DNA of 64,000 nt from Shimia_B sp038528385 (GCA_038528385.1 JBCBET010000003.1:310001-374000), one strand, 5' to 3'. Counted from the stretch's first letter, positions 18,366 through 27,662 are shown. Made by a program: numbers and translations. Notes: generated from the sequence alone by a model not told the origin.

Positions 18366-19051
18366 CCGCGCCGCCCCCGCGTCATGTGCCGCTTGCGCCC
18401 GTAGCCCGGGACGCGGTCCACGGCGAAGCCCGCCGCCGTGAGCGCCCGGCGCACGTCGCCCGCGGCGGAGTAGGTGGCGCAGGTGCCGCCGGCGCTTGTG
18501 TGCTCTCCCATAGCGGCCAGGAGCGCGGGCTCCCAGAGCTCGGGATTGCGGGCGGGCGAGAACCCGTCGAGGAACCAGGCATCCGCCGCGCCCGCCCAGG
18601 CGGGCAGGGTCTGGCGCGCGTCGCCCGGGATCACCTCCGCGCGGAGCCAGGGTAGCGTCACACGCATCGTGCCCTGCCAGAGCGGGGCAAGTGCGGCCGC
18701 GATGGGTGCCACCTCCGGGAAGGCCGCCCACGCTGCCTCCGCAGTGGCGGCGTCCACGGGAAAGGCCTCGAAACTCGTGAAGCGGAGCTGGCCGCCTATG
18801 CCCGCCGCCTGCCAGGCCAGCGCGGCGGCAAAGAGGTTGAGCCCCGTGCCGAAGCCGAGCTCCGCGATGTGAAGCCCATCCCGGAAGCGTGCGGGCAGGT
18901 CATTGCCCGCCAGAAACACGTGCCGCGCCTCCGCGAGGCCATCATGCAGCGAATAATACGGGTCATCGAAGCGGGTGGAGACGGGAATGCGCCCCGTGCC
19001 CGCCTCGTGCCACGTGACCTCCGCGGAGGGCTGGTTTATCTGCGCCAACAT
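18362..19051 (-). CDS. mnmD: tRNA (5-methylaminomethyl-2-thiouridine)(34)-methyltransferase MnmD
   Basis: A 229-residue SAM-dependent methyltransferase for the last step of mnm5s2U34 synthesis in tRNA wobble positions. Motifs are DDPYYSLHDGLAEARHVFL at the N-terminus, the SAM loop AELGFGTGLNLFAA and the MnmD signature FLDGFSPARNPELW. In Escherichia coli this is the N-terminal half of the fused MnmC. Here it is separate, and a FAD oxidoreductase lies divergently 29 bp away. The start chosen is the ATG at 19051 (MLAQINQP). Confidence 0.9.
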   Translation of the reverse strand: MLAQINQPSAEVTWHEAGTGRIPVSTRFDDPYYSLHDGLAEARHVFLAGNDLPARFRDGLHIAELGFGTGLNLFAAALAWQAAGIGGQLRFTSFEAFPVDAATAEAAWAAFPEVAPIAAALAPLWQGTMRVTLPWLRAEVIPGDARQTLPAWAGAADAWFLDGFSPARNPELWEPALLAAMGEHTSAGGTCATYSAAGDVRRALTAAGFAVDRVPGYGRKRHMTRGRRG

Positions 19052-19080
19052 CGGGGCGAGGTAACGAGGGCGCGCGCGCT

Positions 19081-20115
19081 TTGGCAAGCTATGATCTGAC
19101 CATCCGGGGGGCGGGCATCTTCGGACTCTCCATCGCCTGGGCCGCCGTGACGCGCGGCACCCGCGTGCAGGTGATCGACCCCGCGGGCGTGGCGGCGGGG
19201 GCCTCGGGCGGGATCGTGGGCGCGCTCGCGCCGCATACCCCCGAGAACTGGAACCCGAAGAAGGCGTTCCAATTCGACAGCCTCCTCATGGCGCGCAGTC
19301 TCTGGCCGGAGGTGGAGGCGCTCACGGGTCTTTCCACCGGCTATGCGCGCACCGGGCGGCTCCAGCCCATCGCCGACGACCACGCGCTCGCCCTCGCCCG
19401 GGCGCGCGGCGCAGGCGCGCAGGAGCTCTGGCAGGGCGCGGCCACCTGGGAGATCGTGCAGGCCGCGGACTGGGCCCCGCCGAGCGCCACGGGGCGGCTC
19501 ATCTTCGACACGCTCTCCGCCCATATCGACCCCCGCCGCGCCACGCGAGCGCTGGCCCGCGCGGTGGAGGCGAAGGGCGGGCGCGTGGTGCGGGACGCTG
19601 AGGACATCGGTGCCGTGATCTGGGCCACGGGTGCCGCGGGACTGGCGGAGCTCAACGCTGCCACCGGGCGCAGCGTCGGCGCCCCCATCAAGGGGCAGGC
19701 CGCGCTTTTCCGGCTCGACCGCGCGGGCGCGCCGCAGCTTTTTGTCGATGGTCTCCACATCATACCCCATCTCGATGGGACGGTGGCCGTGGGCTCCACC
19801 ACCGAGCGCGACTTCCAGAGCGCGACCGGGACCGATGCGCTCCTCGACGATGTCATCGCCCGCGCGCGGACCGCGGTCCCGGACCTCGAGGGCGCGGAGG
19901 TCATCCAGCGCTGGGCAGGGCTGCGCCCCCGGGCCCGGAGCCGCGCGCCGATGCTCGGGGCCTGGCCCGGGCGCGCGGGTCACTTCATCGCCAATGGCGG
20001 GTTCAAGATCGGCTTTGGCATGGCACCCAAGGTGGGCGAGGTCATGGCCGATCTCGTGCTCGACGGGCGCGACGCGGTCCCGGAAGGCTTCCGGGTGGAA
20101 GACAATCTGCGCTGA
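19081..20115 (+). CDS. FAD-dependent oxidoreductase, DAO family, possible MnmC2 partner
   Basis: A 344-residue protein of the D-amino-acid-oxidase fold with the FAD-binding motif GAGIFGLSIAW near residue 10 and a C-terminal GGFKIGFGMAPKVGE. The start appears to be TTG at 19081, since no in-frame ATG precedes the Rossmann motif. In fused MnmC a domain of this family removes the carboxymethyl group from cmnm5s2U34. The head-to-head position next to mnmD suggests the same role, but the family is broad and a glycine/D-amino-acid oxidase function is equally possible. Confidence 0.75.
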   Translation: MASYDLTIRGAGIFGLSIAWAAVTRGTRVQVIDPAGVAAGASGGIVGALAPHTPENWNPKKAFQFDSLLMARSLWPEVEALTGLSTGYARTGRLQPIADDHALALARARGAGAQELWQGAATWEIVQAADWAPPSATGRLIFDTLSAHIDPRRATRALARAVEAKGGRVVRDAEDIGAVIWATGAAGLAELNAATGRSVGAPIKGQAALFRLDRAGAPQLFVDGLHIIPHLDGTVAVGSTTERDFQSATGTDALLDDVIARARTAVPDLEGAEVIQRWAGLRPRARSRAPMLGAWPGRAGHFIANGGFKIGFGMAPKVGEVMADLVLDGRDAVPEGFRVEDNLR

Positions 20116-20144
20116 GCCGCGCGGCGGGCGCCGCACGCCCCAGC

Positions 20145-20162
20145 CCCCGCGCCGGGGTCTTT
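20145..20162 (+). terminator. Probable terminator of the FAD oxidoreductase gene
   Basis: The stem CCCCG/CGGGG with loop CGC (20145-20157) is followed by TCTTT, 30 bp after the stop. A second dyad, GCCCAGGGC (20163-20171) with GCCCTGGGC (20196-20204), lies just beyond. The T-tract is short, so strength is uncertain. Confidence 0.5.
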
Positions 20163-20215
20163 GCCCAGGGCTGCGAGGGTGAGGCCCCGGGTCAGGCCCT
20201 GGGCGGGCGGCCGTG

Positions 20216-20755
20216 TTAGCCGATCACCGCGCGCAGGTTGTCCATGAGCGTGGCCATCGTCTTCTGCGCCATCTCGCCCTTGAGCGATCCGTCCTCCTCG
20301 AAGCCATTCGAGCTCTGCGCGAGGTGAAATTCCGGCCCCGGGATCACCCGCGGCGAGAAGGGATTGAGCGCGAGGCGCAGCGTCCATTGCCCCCGCTCCC
20401 CGCCCGCGCGGCCCGCCGCCGCCGACATGATGGCCACCGGTTTGTCCTTCCAGGGATTGCCGTCCGTGCGGCTCAGCCAGTCGAGCGCGTTCTTCAGCGC
20501 CCCGGAGAGGAGCTTGTTATACTCCGGCGTGGAGATGATGACCGCATCGGCCCCCGCGATCTGGTCGGCGAGGGTCTGGACCGGGGCGGGGATGCCCTCC
20601 TCCTCCTCCACGTCGCCGGAATAGAGCGGGAACGCGATCGAACCCATCGTGAACTCCGCCGGGTCGAAGACGTCCCGCGCGGCGTGGACGAGCTTCGTGT
20701 TCGTGGAGGCCGCGCGCAGCGACCCGGAGATGCCGAGGAGGTGGTGGGCAGGCAT
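20216..20755 (-). CDS. NADPH-dependent FMN reductase family protein
   Basis: A 179-residue flavodoxin-like protein. The phosphate loop GISGSLRAASTN and the family motif STPEYNKLLSGALKNALDWL are visible. Members reduce FMN, quinones, azo dyes or chromate with NADPH, and the physiological acceptor here is unknown. There is no signal peptide, so it is cytoplasmic. It lies 65 bp downstream of cobO in the same orientation and might be cotranscribed. Some members of this broad family serve as cobalt reductases in cobalamin synthesis, but that role is only a suggestion from context. Confidence 0.85.
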   Translation of the reverse strand: MPAHHLLGISGSLRAASTNTKLVHAARDVFDPAEFTMGSIAFPLYSGDVEEEEGIPAPVQTLADQIAGADAVIISTPEYNKLLSGALKNALDWLSRTDGNPWKDKPVAIMSAAAGRAGGERGQWTLRLALNPFSPRVIPGPEFHLAQSSNGFEEDGSLKGEMAQKTMATLMDNLRAVIG

Positions 20756-20820
20756 GGGGGCAGTCCTTTGCGAGTGTCAGACCCGCGACATAGCCTGCCC
20801 CCGTGCCCCGGCCACCGGGC

Positions 20821-21444
20821 TCAGAACTCCACCCCTATCTGCGCCTTGATGCCGGAGCGGAAGGGGTGCTTCACGAGCTCCATCTCGGTGACGAGGTCGG
20901 CGATCTCGATGAGCTCTTCCTTGGCGTTGCGGCCCGTCAGGACGACATGGGTCATGGGCGGTTTCTCGGCCTCGAGGAAGGCCACGACCTCGCCCACGTC
21001 GATGTAGTCGTAGCGCAACGCGATGTTGATCTCGTCGAGGAGGACCATGTGGTTGGCCTCGTCGCGGATGAGCTCCTTGGCCTTGGCCCAGGCGGCCTGC
21101 GCCATCTCGATGTCGCGGGCCTTGTCCTGCGTCTCCCAGGTGAAGCCCTCGCCCATGGTGTGGAACGCGCAGAGGTCGGAGAACCGCGAAAGGATCAGGT
21201 CCCGCTCGCCGGTAGACATGCCGCCCTTGATGAACTGCACCACCGCGCATTGGCGGCCATGGGCGATGTGGCGAAAGATCATGCCGAACGCGGCGGAGCT
21301 TTTGCCCTTGCCGCGGCCGGTATGGATGATGACGAGGCCCTTTTCATCGGTCTTGGTGGCCATGATCTTGTCCCGCGCGGCCTTCTTCTTGGCCATCTTC
21401 ATGGCGTGGCGGTCGGCATCGGCCTTGGCGCTCTCGCTGCTCAT
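20821..21444 (-). CDS. cobO: Cob(I)yrinic acid a,c-diamide adenosyltransferase CobO
   Basis: A 207-residue enzyme of the CobA/CobO/BtuR type that transfers the adenosyl group of ATP to cob(I)yrinate diamide or corrinoid. It has the P-loop variant HTGRGKGKSSAAFG near residue 42, plus VQFIKGG and LLDEINIALRYDYI. The Lys/Ala-rich N-terminal helix is typical. It belongs to the cobalamin group of this window, although a small lipoprotein gene on the other strand separates it from cobN. Confidence 0.94.
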   Translation of the reverse strand: MSSESAKADADRHAMKMAKKKAARDKIMATKTDEKGLVIIHTGRGKGKSSAAFGMIFRHIAHGRQCAVVQFIKGGMSTGERDLILSRFSDLCAFHTMGEGFTWETQDKARDIEMAQAAWAKAKELIRDEANHMVLLDEINIALRYDYIDVGEVVAFLEAEKPPMTHVVLTGRNAKEELIEIADLVTEMELVKHPFRSGIKAQIGVEF

Positions 21445-21483
21445 CTTAACCCTTCCTTAACCAACCGCGCCCAGCGTCGGGCC

Positions 21484-21864
21484 ATGCGGTCCCTTGTGAT
21501 CCTTGTGCTCCTGGCGCTCGCCGCGTGCAACACGCCCACGCCGGAATTCTACGGCGTGGCGCCGGTGGACGTCACGGTGGACGGCTCCGCCTACAAGATA
21601 TTCTTCCGCGGCGACCGGGCGCAGGCGATCCGCACGAACCCCGAGCTCAGGCCCAACCTGAACGCGGAGGCCAAGATCACCCAGGCCATCGAGATCGTGT
21701 CGGGGTGCCGCGTGGTCGGCGCGCTGCGTGGGGACGTGGCGCTCGCCAATGCCCGCGTGGATTGCGGGGCCGGCGCGCGGCCCTGGCCCGTGGAGGTGGA
21801 GCTTCGCATCGTTTGCGACGGCGACGGACACCGCGTCGAGCGCGTTTACTGCGCGACCTACTGA
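21484..21864 (+). CDS. Small predicted lipoprotein of unknown function
   Basis: A 126-residue protein with a lipoprotein signal peptide: MRSLVILVLLALAAC, lipobox LAAC, Cys at residue 15. The mature part has four further Cys residues, including a VYCATY C-terminus, that could form disulfides in the periplasm. No known domain is recognised. It lies between cobO and cobN but on the opposite strand, tail-to-tail with cobN (6 bp apart), so a role in cobalamin synthesis should not be assumed. Confidence 0.72.
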   Translation: MRSLVILVLLALAACNTPTPEFYGVAPVDVTVDGSAYKIFFRGDRAQAIRTNPELRPNLNAEAKITQAIEIVSGCRVVGALRGDVALANARVDCGAGARPWPVEVELRIVCDGDGHRVERVYCATY

Positions 21865-21870
21865 GCCCGC

Positions 21871-24800
21871 TCAGGCGCTGAGCTCGGCAAGCAGCGCGCG
21901 CGCGGAATTCGAGCGCGGCTGCCAGAGACCCCGGTCGATGGCCTCCTGGAAACGCTGGGCCATCTCGCGCAGCGCGGGCGCGTTATGCTCGGCGATGAAT
22001 TCGCGGGTCTCGTCATCCTCGAGGTAGGCCTCGTGAAGCAGGTCGAAATGATGGTTCTGCACCGCCCCCGTCGTGGCCGCGAAGGCGAAGAGGTAATCCG
22101 TCGTCGCCGCCATCTCGAAGGCGCCCTTGTAGCCGTGGCGCATGACGCCTGCGATCCATTTCGGATTGGCCGCGCGGGAACGCACGACGCGGCCGATCTC
22201 GTCGTCGAGCGTGCGGATGCGCGGGCTTTCGGGGCGCGAATGGTCGTTGTGGTAAACCGGCACGCTCTCGCCCTTGAGCGCGGAGATCGCCGCCGCGGCG
22301 CCGCCCTCGAACTGGTAGTAATCGTCGCTGTCGAGGAGGTCGTGCTCGCGGTTGTCCTGGTTCTGCACGATGGCCTCGCTGCCTGCGAGCCGTGCGGCGA
22401 ATCCCGCGCGGTCGCGCGCGCCCTCGCTTCCCTTGCCGTAGGCGTAGGACGACCATTCGAGATAGGCCTCGCCCAGGTCTGCCTTCGTCTTCCAGAGCCG
22501 CTCGTCGATCATCGCCTGGAGCCCCGCGCCGTAGGCGCCGGGTTTCGAGCCGTAGACGCGGTGGCCCGGCGCGGCCTTGGCCGGATTCTGGTCGAGGGGC
22601 TCGTCGAGGGCCTGCACGGCGCGGGCGGCCGCATCCACGAGGTCGATGAGGCCCGGGAACGCGTCCCGGAAGAAGCCCGAGACCCGCAGCGTGACATCCA
22701 CGCGCGGACGGCCGAGGACGGAGGCGGGCAGCACCTCGAAGCCCGTCACGCGGCGTCCAGCGGCATCCCATGTCGGCTTCACTCCCATGAGCGCGAGGCA
22801 TTGCGCGATGTCGTCGCCGCCGGTGCGCATGTTGGCGGTGCCCCAGGCCGTGAGCAGCAGCGCGCGCGGCCAGTCACCGTGGTCCTGCAGATGCTTTTCG
22901 ATGAGCAGGTTCGCGCTCTTCCAGCCCAGCGTCCAGGCGGTCTGCGTGGGCACCGCGCGGGTATCGACGGAAAAGAAATTGCGCCCCGTGGGCAGCACGT
23001 CGAGCCGCCCGCGCGTGGGCGCGCCGGAGGCCCCCGCCGGGATGGCGCGACCCTCGAGGGCGCGGAGCATGGCGTGCAACTCCGCGGGGCCGCAGGCGTC
23101 GACGGCGGGGCGGATGACCGTTTCGATCTCCGCCAGAACCGCGGGGGTTTGCCCGTCCTCCTGGCCGGGGAGGCTTGCGAGGGCCTGAGCCCGCCGGGAG
23201 GCATCGAGGAGCTCCTGGGCGAGCAGCTCGAGGCGCTCGACCGTGTCGCCGTTGCTCCTCCAGGTGCTGTCGTCCACCGCGGCCAGGGCCGGCGGACGCG
23301 GGCCCGTGTGGGGCGCGGCCATATCGCAATCCAGCGGGTCCACCTCCACGCCGCAATCGGCGGCGAGCGCGCGAATGAGAGACGCGTTCCGCCCCCGCCC
23401 GTCGCCCCGCGGCGCGCGGGCGAGCGCGATGACGAGGTCCCGCGCGAGGCGGCCCTCGGGCGAGGTGCCGAAGATGTGGAGCCCGTCGCGGATCTGCGCC
23501 TCCTTGAGTTCGCACAGATAGGCGTCGAGCTTGGCGAGGTCGGTCTCTGCATCCGCGCCCATGCCCACATCGGCGTCGAGCCCCGTGGCTGCGGCAAGAC
23601 TCAGGATCTCTTTCCTGAGATGCGTCACGCGGCGGGGATCCACGCCCGCGGCTTCGTAATACTCGTCCACCAGCGCCTCGAGATCGCGCAGGGGACCGTA
23701 GGTCTCCGCGCGGGTGAGCGGCGGCGTGAGGTGATCGAGGATCACCGCCTGCGCGCGGCGCTTGGCCTGCGTGCCCTCGCCCGGGTCGTTGACGATGAAA
23801 GGATAGATATGGGGCACCGGCCCCAGCACCGCCTCGGGTGCGCAGGCCGCGCTCAGCGCCAGCGCCTTGCCCGGGAGCCATTCCAGATTGCCGTGCTTGC
23901 CCATGTGGACGATGGCGTGCGCCCCCTGCACGTGGCGGAGCCAGATGTAGAAGGCGATGTAGTTGTGCGGCGGGACGAGGTCGGGGGCGTGATAGGTCTC
24001 CTCCGGGTCGATGTTGTAGCCGCGGGCGGGCTGGATGCCGACGGTGACGTTCCCGAACCGGAGAATGCTGAGCTTGAAGCCCGCGTCGGATGCCTTCGGC
24101 GAAGGAGTTTTCGGAAGGATGAAGGGGTCTTCGTGCGGCGCGCCCCAGCGGTTTTCGATCTGTTGGCGGAGATCGTAGGGGAGTTTCTTGTAGTGTTCCT
24201 CATAGGTGGCGAGGGAGAGTGTGACGCCGCCTTCGGTTTCCGCGCGATCGGTGAGCCAGTTCGTGGGGCCTGCCATGATCTGCTGCATCAGCGCGTCGGC
24301 ATCCTCGGGGGCATGGGTGGTGTAGCCTTCGGCCGCGAGGGATTTGAGCACGTCCACCGTCGCGGCGGGGGTGTCGAGGCCCACGCCGTTGGCGAGCCGC
24401 CCGTCCTTGTTGGGGTAATTGGCGAGGATGAGCGCCACCTGGCGGTCTTGCGCAGCGGTGGCGCGGAGGCGGGCCCAGTTCGCGGCGAGATCGGCCACGA
24501 AATCCACGCGGCTTCCCTCGGCGCGGTAGGTGGCGATGGGGCACTGAGTCTCTTCGTCGAAGAACGCCTCGTCCTTGAAGGAGACCGCGCGCGACAGGAT
24601 ACGCCCGTCCACCTCCGGCAGCGCCACGTTCATGGCGATGTCGCGGGCCGAAAGCCCCGTGAGGCCCTCGGCCCAGGCCGCCTCCGAACCGCCGGAGAGC
24701 ACAACCTGGAAGGTCGGCGCGTTATTGGCCGCGGGGCCGGTGAACGGATTCGCGCCCGGGCTGTCGGGGGTGCCCGTGGCGAAGGCCGTGCAGTTGAGGA

Positions 24801-25581
24801 TCACGGCGGGCGGTGCCGCGGTGAAGAGCTGCGCCAGCGTCGCGGCGGAGACGGGGTCCTTCAGCGAGGCCACGAAGACGGGCATGGGATTGAGCCCGCG
24901 GCGGGTCAGCGCCTTGACCAGACGGTTGATCGGGTTGAGCCCCGCCCCCTGCACGAGCGCGCGGTAGAAGACGAGCGGTACGATGGGCGCGTCCGTTGTC
25001 CAGGCCGCCTCCAGCGTGGCCAGATCGGCCTGGCCCGCGCCGGGCCAGTAGAGCCCCGCCTTCAGAAGCGGCGTGGCCCCGGGCGGGCGCGGCGCGTCCG
25101 CGAGCATCGCCCGGGCATGGGTGAGAAACCCCACAGCGTTTTGCGGCCCGCCTTCCACGAGGAAGGCCCAGAGCGCGTCGTAATCGTCGTCGGCCACGGT
25201 GGAGAACGTGCGCAGCTCCTCGTCGGGCTTGTCGTCGCCCGGCAGGAAGGCCACGGTCACGCCCGCCTCGTCGAGGCGCGCGGCGTATTGCTCGAACCCG
25301 TAGCGCCAGTAGCCTGCCCCGCCGAGCAGGCGGATGATGACGAGCCGGGCCCTGGTGGCGCAGGCCTCGAGATGCATGTCGACGGAGAGAGGGTGCGCGA
25401 GATGCGTGAGATTGGCGAGCCGGAGCGTGGGCGGCGCCGCCATCTCTCCCCGGGCCTGACTCAGCGCGGCGAGCTCGGTATCGGCGGCGCTGAGGACGAC
25501 GATGTCGGCGGGCGTCTGGGCGAGGTCGACGGGTTCTGCGCCGTCGCTCACCTGCCCGGGCGTTGCGGCAAGAAGGTGCAT
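21871..25581 (-). CDS. cobN: Cobaltochelatase subunit CobN
   Basis: A 1236-residue large subunit of the aerobic-pathway cobaltochelatase, which inserts Co2+ into hydrogenobyrinate a,c-diamide with CobS and CobT. The CobN/Mg-chelatase family signatures are present, such as GRAMLADAPRP, HMGKHGNLEWLPGK, VYGSKPGAYGAGLQ and YGKGSEGARDRAGF. Length is normal for the family. It indicates an oxygen-dependent cobalamin route. The related Mg-chelatase H subunit (BchH) is longer in its N-terminal part, and its gene is not in this window. Confidence 0.95.
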   Translation of the reverse strand: MHLLAATPGQVSDGAEPVDLAQTPADIVVLSAADTELAALSQARGEMAAPPTLRLANLTHLAHPLSVDMHLEACATRARLVIIRLLGGAGYWRYGFEQYAARLDEAGVTVAFLPGDDKPDEELRTFSTVADDDYDALWAFLVEGGPQNAVGFLTHARAMLADAPRPPGATPLLKAGLYWPGAGQADLATLEAAWTTDAPIVPLVFYRALVQGAGLNPINRLVKALTRRGLNPMPVFVASLKDPVSAATLAQLFTAAPPAVILNCTAFATGTPDSPGANPFTGPAANNAPTFQVVLSGGSEAAWAEGLTGLSARDIAMNVALPEVDGRILSRAVSFKDEAFFDEETQCPIATYRAEGSRVDFVADLAANWARLRATAAQDRQVALILANYPNKDGRLANGVGLDTPAATVDVLKSLAAEGYTTHAPEDADALMQQIMAGPTNWLTDRAETEGGVTLSLATYEEHYKKLPYDLRQQIENRWGAPHEDPFILPKTPSPKASDAGFKLSILRFGNVTVGIQPARGYNIDPEETYHAPDLVPPHNYIAFYIWLRHVQGAHAIVHMGKHGNLEWLPGKALALSAACAPEAVLGPVPHIYPFIVNDPGEGTQAKRRAQAVILDHLTPPLTRAETYGPLRDLEALVDEYYEAAGVDPRRVTHLRKEILSLAAATGLDADVGMGADAETDLAKLDAYLCELKEAQIRDGLHIFGTSPEGRLARDLVIALARAPRGDGRGRNASLIRALAADCGVEVDPLDCDMAAPHTGPRPPALAAVDDSTWRSNGDTVERLELLAQELLDASRRAQALASLPGQEDGQTPAVLAEIETVIRPAVDACGPAELHAMLRALEGRAIPAGASGAPTRGRLDVLPTGRNFFSVDTRAVPTQTAWTLGWKSANLLIEKHLQDHGDWPRALLLTAWGTANMRTGGDDIAQCLALMGVKPTWDAAGRRVTGFEVLPASVLGRPRVDVTLRVSGFFRDAFPGLIDLVDAAARAVQALDEPLDQNPAKAAPGHRVYGSKPGAYGAGLQAMIDERLWKTKADLGEAYLEWSSYAYGKGSEGARDRAGFAARLAGSEAIVQNQDNREHDLLDSDDYYQFEGGAAAAISALKGESVPVYHNDHSRPESPRIRTLDDEIGRVVRSRAANPKWIAGVMRHGYKGAFEMAATTDYLFAFAATTGAVQNHHFDLLHEAYLEDDETREFIAEHNAPALREMAQRFQEAIDRGLWQPRSNSARALLAELSA

Positions 25582-25608
25582 TAGTTCGCCCTCGGCGCGG
25601 GCGCGCCT

Positions 25609-25791
25609 ATGTCACCCTCCATGACCAAGTCGCCGCATATCAGAGATGAACCCGCCAATCCGGCCGACCGGATCGTCGATGACGAAATGCCCAAGACGAT
25701 GCGCGGGCATCCCGAGGACCGGCCCACGCCCATTAACGGGCTGCAACTGGGCAAGCTCGTGGACGCGCTCAAGGACAAGCTGCCGAAATAG
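25609..25791 (+). CDS. Small hypothetical protein
   Basis: A 60-residue charged protein (or 56 residues from the second ATG at 25621, MTKSPHIRDEPANP). It contains DDEMPKTMRGHPEDRPTPINGLQLGKLVDALKDKLPK, a likely short C-terminal helix. No domain is recognised and neither start has a clear ribosome-binding site. The gene is divergent from cobN (27 bp) and tail-to-tail with a GNAT gene (1 bp). Tight packing between two real genes and the absence of a competing frame suggest it is real. Confidence 0.55.
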   Translation: MSPSMTKSPHIRDEPANPADRIVDDEMPKTMRGHPEDRPTPINGLQLGKLVDALKDKLPK

Positions 25792-25792
25792 G

Positions 25793-26239
25793 TCACAGCG
25801 CCTTCTCCATGAAGACGGAGGAGCCGTTCTCCGCATAGGGGCCGAAGGGCCCGCGGCGGGCATATCCCAGCCGCGCGTAGACTTTGAGGGCGGCGGGTGA
25901 GGCTTCGCCCGTCTCGAGGCACATGAGAGCGAGGCCTTCCGCGCGGGCGCCGGCCTCGCAGGCGGCGATGAGCGCATCGGCCCAGCCCTGGCCGCGATGG
26001 GCGGGGGCGACGTAGACACGTTTCAGCTCCGCATACGCGCCGTAGGACCCGTAGCCGCCGCAGACGGCGGGCGCGTCCCCGGCCCGGCCCAGAAAGAAAC
26101 GGATGTCGCCCGCGACAAGCTCCTCTGGCGAGAAGGCGTAGCGATGCTCCGGCGGGTAGAACGCCGATTGCTCCGCCTCCGAGCCCGCGATGAGGAGGCG
26201 CGCATCGGGGTGGAGCGGGTCTATGCGGGCGACGTCCAT
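25793..26239 (-). CDS. GNAT-family N-acetyltransferase
   Basis: A 148-residue acetyltransferase with the acetyl-CoA loop VAPAHRGQGWADALI and the strand-helix GEASPAALKVYARLGYARRG of the GNAT fold. The substrate is unknown; the small size fits amino-acid or small-molecule acetylation. It lies 22 bp downstream of cobW in the same direction and may be cotranscribed with it. Confidence 0.85.
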   Translation of the reverse strand: MDVARIDPLHPDARLLIAGSEAEQSAFYPPEHRYAFSPEELVAGDIRFFLGRAGDAPAVCGGYGSYGAYAELKRVYVAPAHRGQGWADALIAACEAGARAEGLALMCLETGEASPAALKVYARLGYARRGPFGPYAENGSSVFMEKAL

Positions 26240-26261
26240 GGCCGTGGAGCGCAGGGCGCGC

Positions 26262-27422
26262 CTAGGCCGTGACCGGTGCGGGTACGGCGAGGGCCGCCGT
26301 GATGGCGGCGCGGTCGAGCCCCGCCTGCCCGATGACGACGAGCCGGGAGCGGCGATCCGAAAGCGGCTGGTCGAAATAGGTCTCGATCCTGGGCCCCACG
26401 GCCTGGAGCGTCAGGCGCATGGGCTTGCCCTCCACGGCGAGAAAACCCTTGAGGCGCAGGATGTCGTGGGCGCGGATGACGTCGGCCACCTGCGCGGCAT
26501 AGGTGGCCGGGTCCGCGATCTCGCCGAGCTCCACCGTGAAGCTTTCGAAGGCGTCGTGGCCATGGGCGTGCCCGTTATCGTGGCCGTGGGCATGCCCGTT
26601 ACCATGCCCGTGATCTTGGTCGTGCCCGTTATCGTGCCCGTGCCCGTTATCGTGCCCGCGATCGTTGGGGTGGGCGTCTTCCTCGTCGTGGTGATGGTGG
26701 TGGTGGACCTCGTGGCGTGCGGCGAGGTCGGCCTCGGCACCGACGCCCATGCCCAGCAGGATGCCCACCGGCAGCGCGCCCTTGGTGGCTGCGAGGACCT
26801 GCACGCCCTGGCGGCTGCTCCCCTTGAGGTGCGCGGTGAGCTCCGCCGCCGCGTCGGGGCCCAGGAGATCGGCCTTGTTGACGACGATCATGTCGGCGCA
26901 GGCCACCTGATCCTCGAAGAGCTCCGAGAGCGGCGTTTCGTGATCGAGGCCCGCATCGGCGGCGCGCTGCGCGTCGACGGCGGCGGTGTCGTGGGCGAAG
27001 CGGCCCTCCGTCACGGCCTTGCCGTCCACCACGGTGATGACGCCGTCCACGGTGACCTTGGTGGAGATGCCGGGCCAGTTGAACGCGCGCACGAGCGGCT
27101 GCGGCAGGGCGAGCCCCGACGTCTCGATGACGATGTGATCGGGGGGCGTGTCGCGCGCCAGCAGCGCCTCCATCGTGGGGATGAAGTCGTCGGCCACGGT
27201 GCAGCAGATGCAACCGTTGGAGAGCTCCACGATTTCGTCCTCCCGGCAGGTTTCGTCTCCGCAGCCCTTGAGGATGTCGCCGTCCACGCCGAGATCGCCG
27301 AATTCGTTGATGATGAGCGCGATGCGGCGGCCCTGCGCCTCGCTCAGGACATGGCGGATGAGCGTCGTCTTGCCTGCGCCGAGGAAGCCGGTGACGACCG
27401 TGGCGGGGATTTTGGCGGGCAT
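26262..27422 (-). CDS. cobW: CobW family metallochaperone GTPase with His-rich insert
   Basis: A 386-residue G3E GTPase. Walker A GFLGAGKTT lies at 12-20, the metal-binding GCICC at 70-74 and the guanine motif NKADL near 182. Residues 237-289 hold 20 histidines in HG/HD/HN repeats. CobW is placed in the cobalt-insertion stage of aerobic cobalamin synthesis. Similar proteins chaperone zinc, so the metal is not proven. The ATG at 27422 has a strong AGGAGG site about 7 bp upstream. A hairpin in the leader (27445-27466, arms AAAAGGCC/GGCCTTTT) may have a regulatory role. smc is divergent. Confidence 0.92.
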   Translation of the reverse strand: MPAKIPATVVTGFLGAGKTTLIRHVLSEAQGRRIALIINEFGDLGVDGDILKGCGDETCREDEIVELSNGCICCTVADDFIPTMEALLARDTPPDHIVIETSGLALPQPLVRAFNWPGISTKVTVDGVITVVDGKAVTEGRFAHDTAAVDAQRAADAGLDHETPLSELFEDQVACADMIVVNKADLLGPDAAAELTAHLKGSSRQGVQVLAATKGALPVGILLGMGVGAEADLAARHEVHHHHHHDEEDAHPNDRGHDNGHGHDNGHDQDHGHGNGHAHGHDNGHAHGHDAFESFTVELGEIADPATYAAQVADVIRAHDILRLKGFLAVEGKPMRLTLQAVGPRIETYFDQPLSDRRSRLVVIGQAGLDRAAITAALAVPAPVTA

Positions 27423-27662
27423 GGCGGACCTCCTGAAAACCGGAAAAAGGCCTGGTCGGCCTTTTGCGATATGCTGGCGCTCCGGGGCGGCGGAGCGGCT
27501 GTCGCGGTCCTGTGTCGCGCTGGTGGCGGGGATCGTCAAGCGCCATGTGTCTCGGAGCGAGCCCCATATCTTGTGGATAAGCTCCATGCCTGATCCAGAT
27601 GATGTTGACAGGGCGGCGCTGCGGCACCCACCATGGTGAGGCGAGCGGAATCAGGGACCTCC

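Noticed and set aside
27423..27662. Possible cobalamin riboswitch upstream of cobW
   Set aside because: The conserved B12-box pattern was not found on the minus strand. Only a short hairpin (27445-27466) is present.
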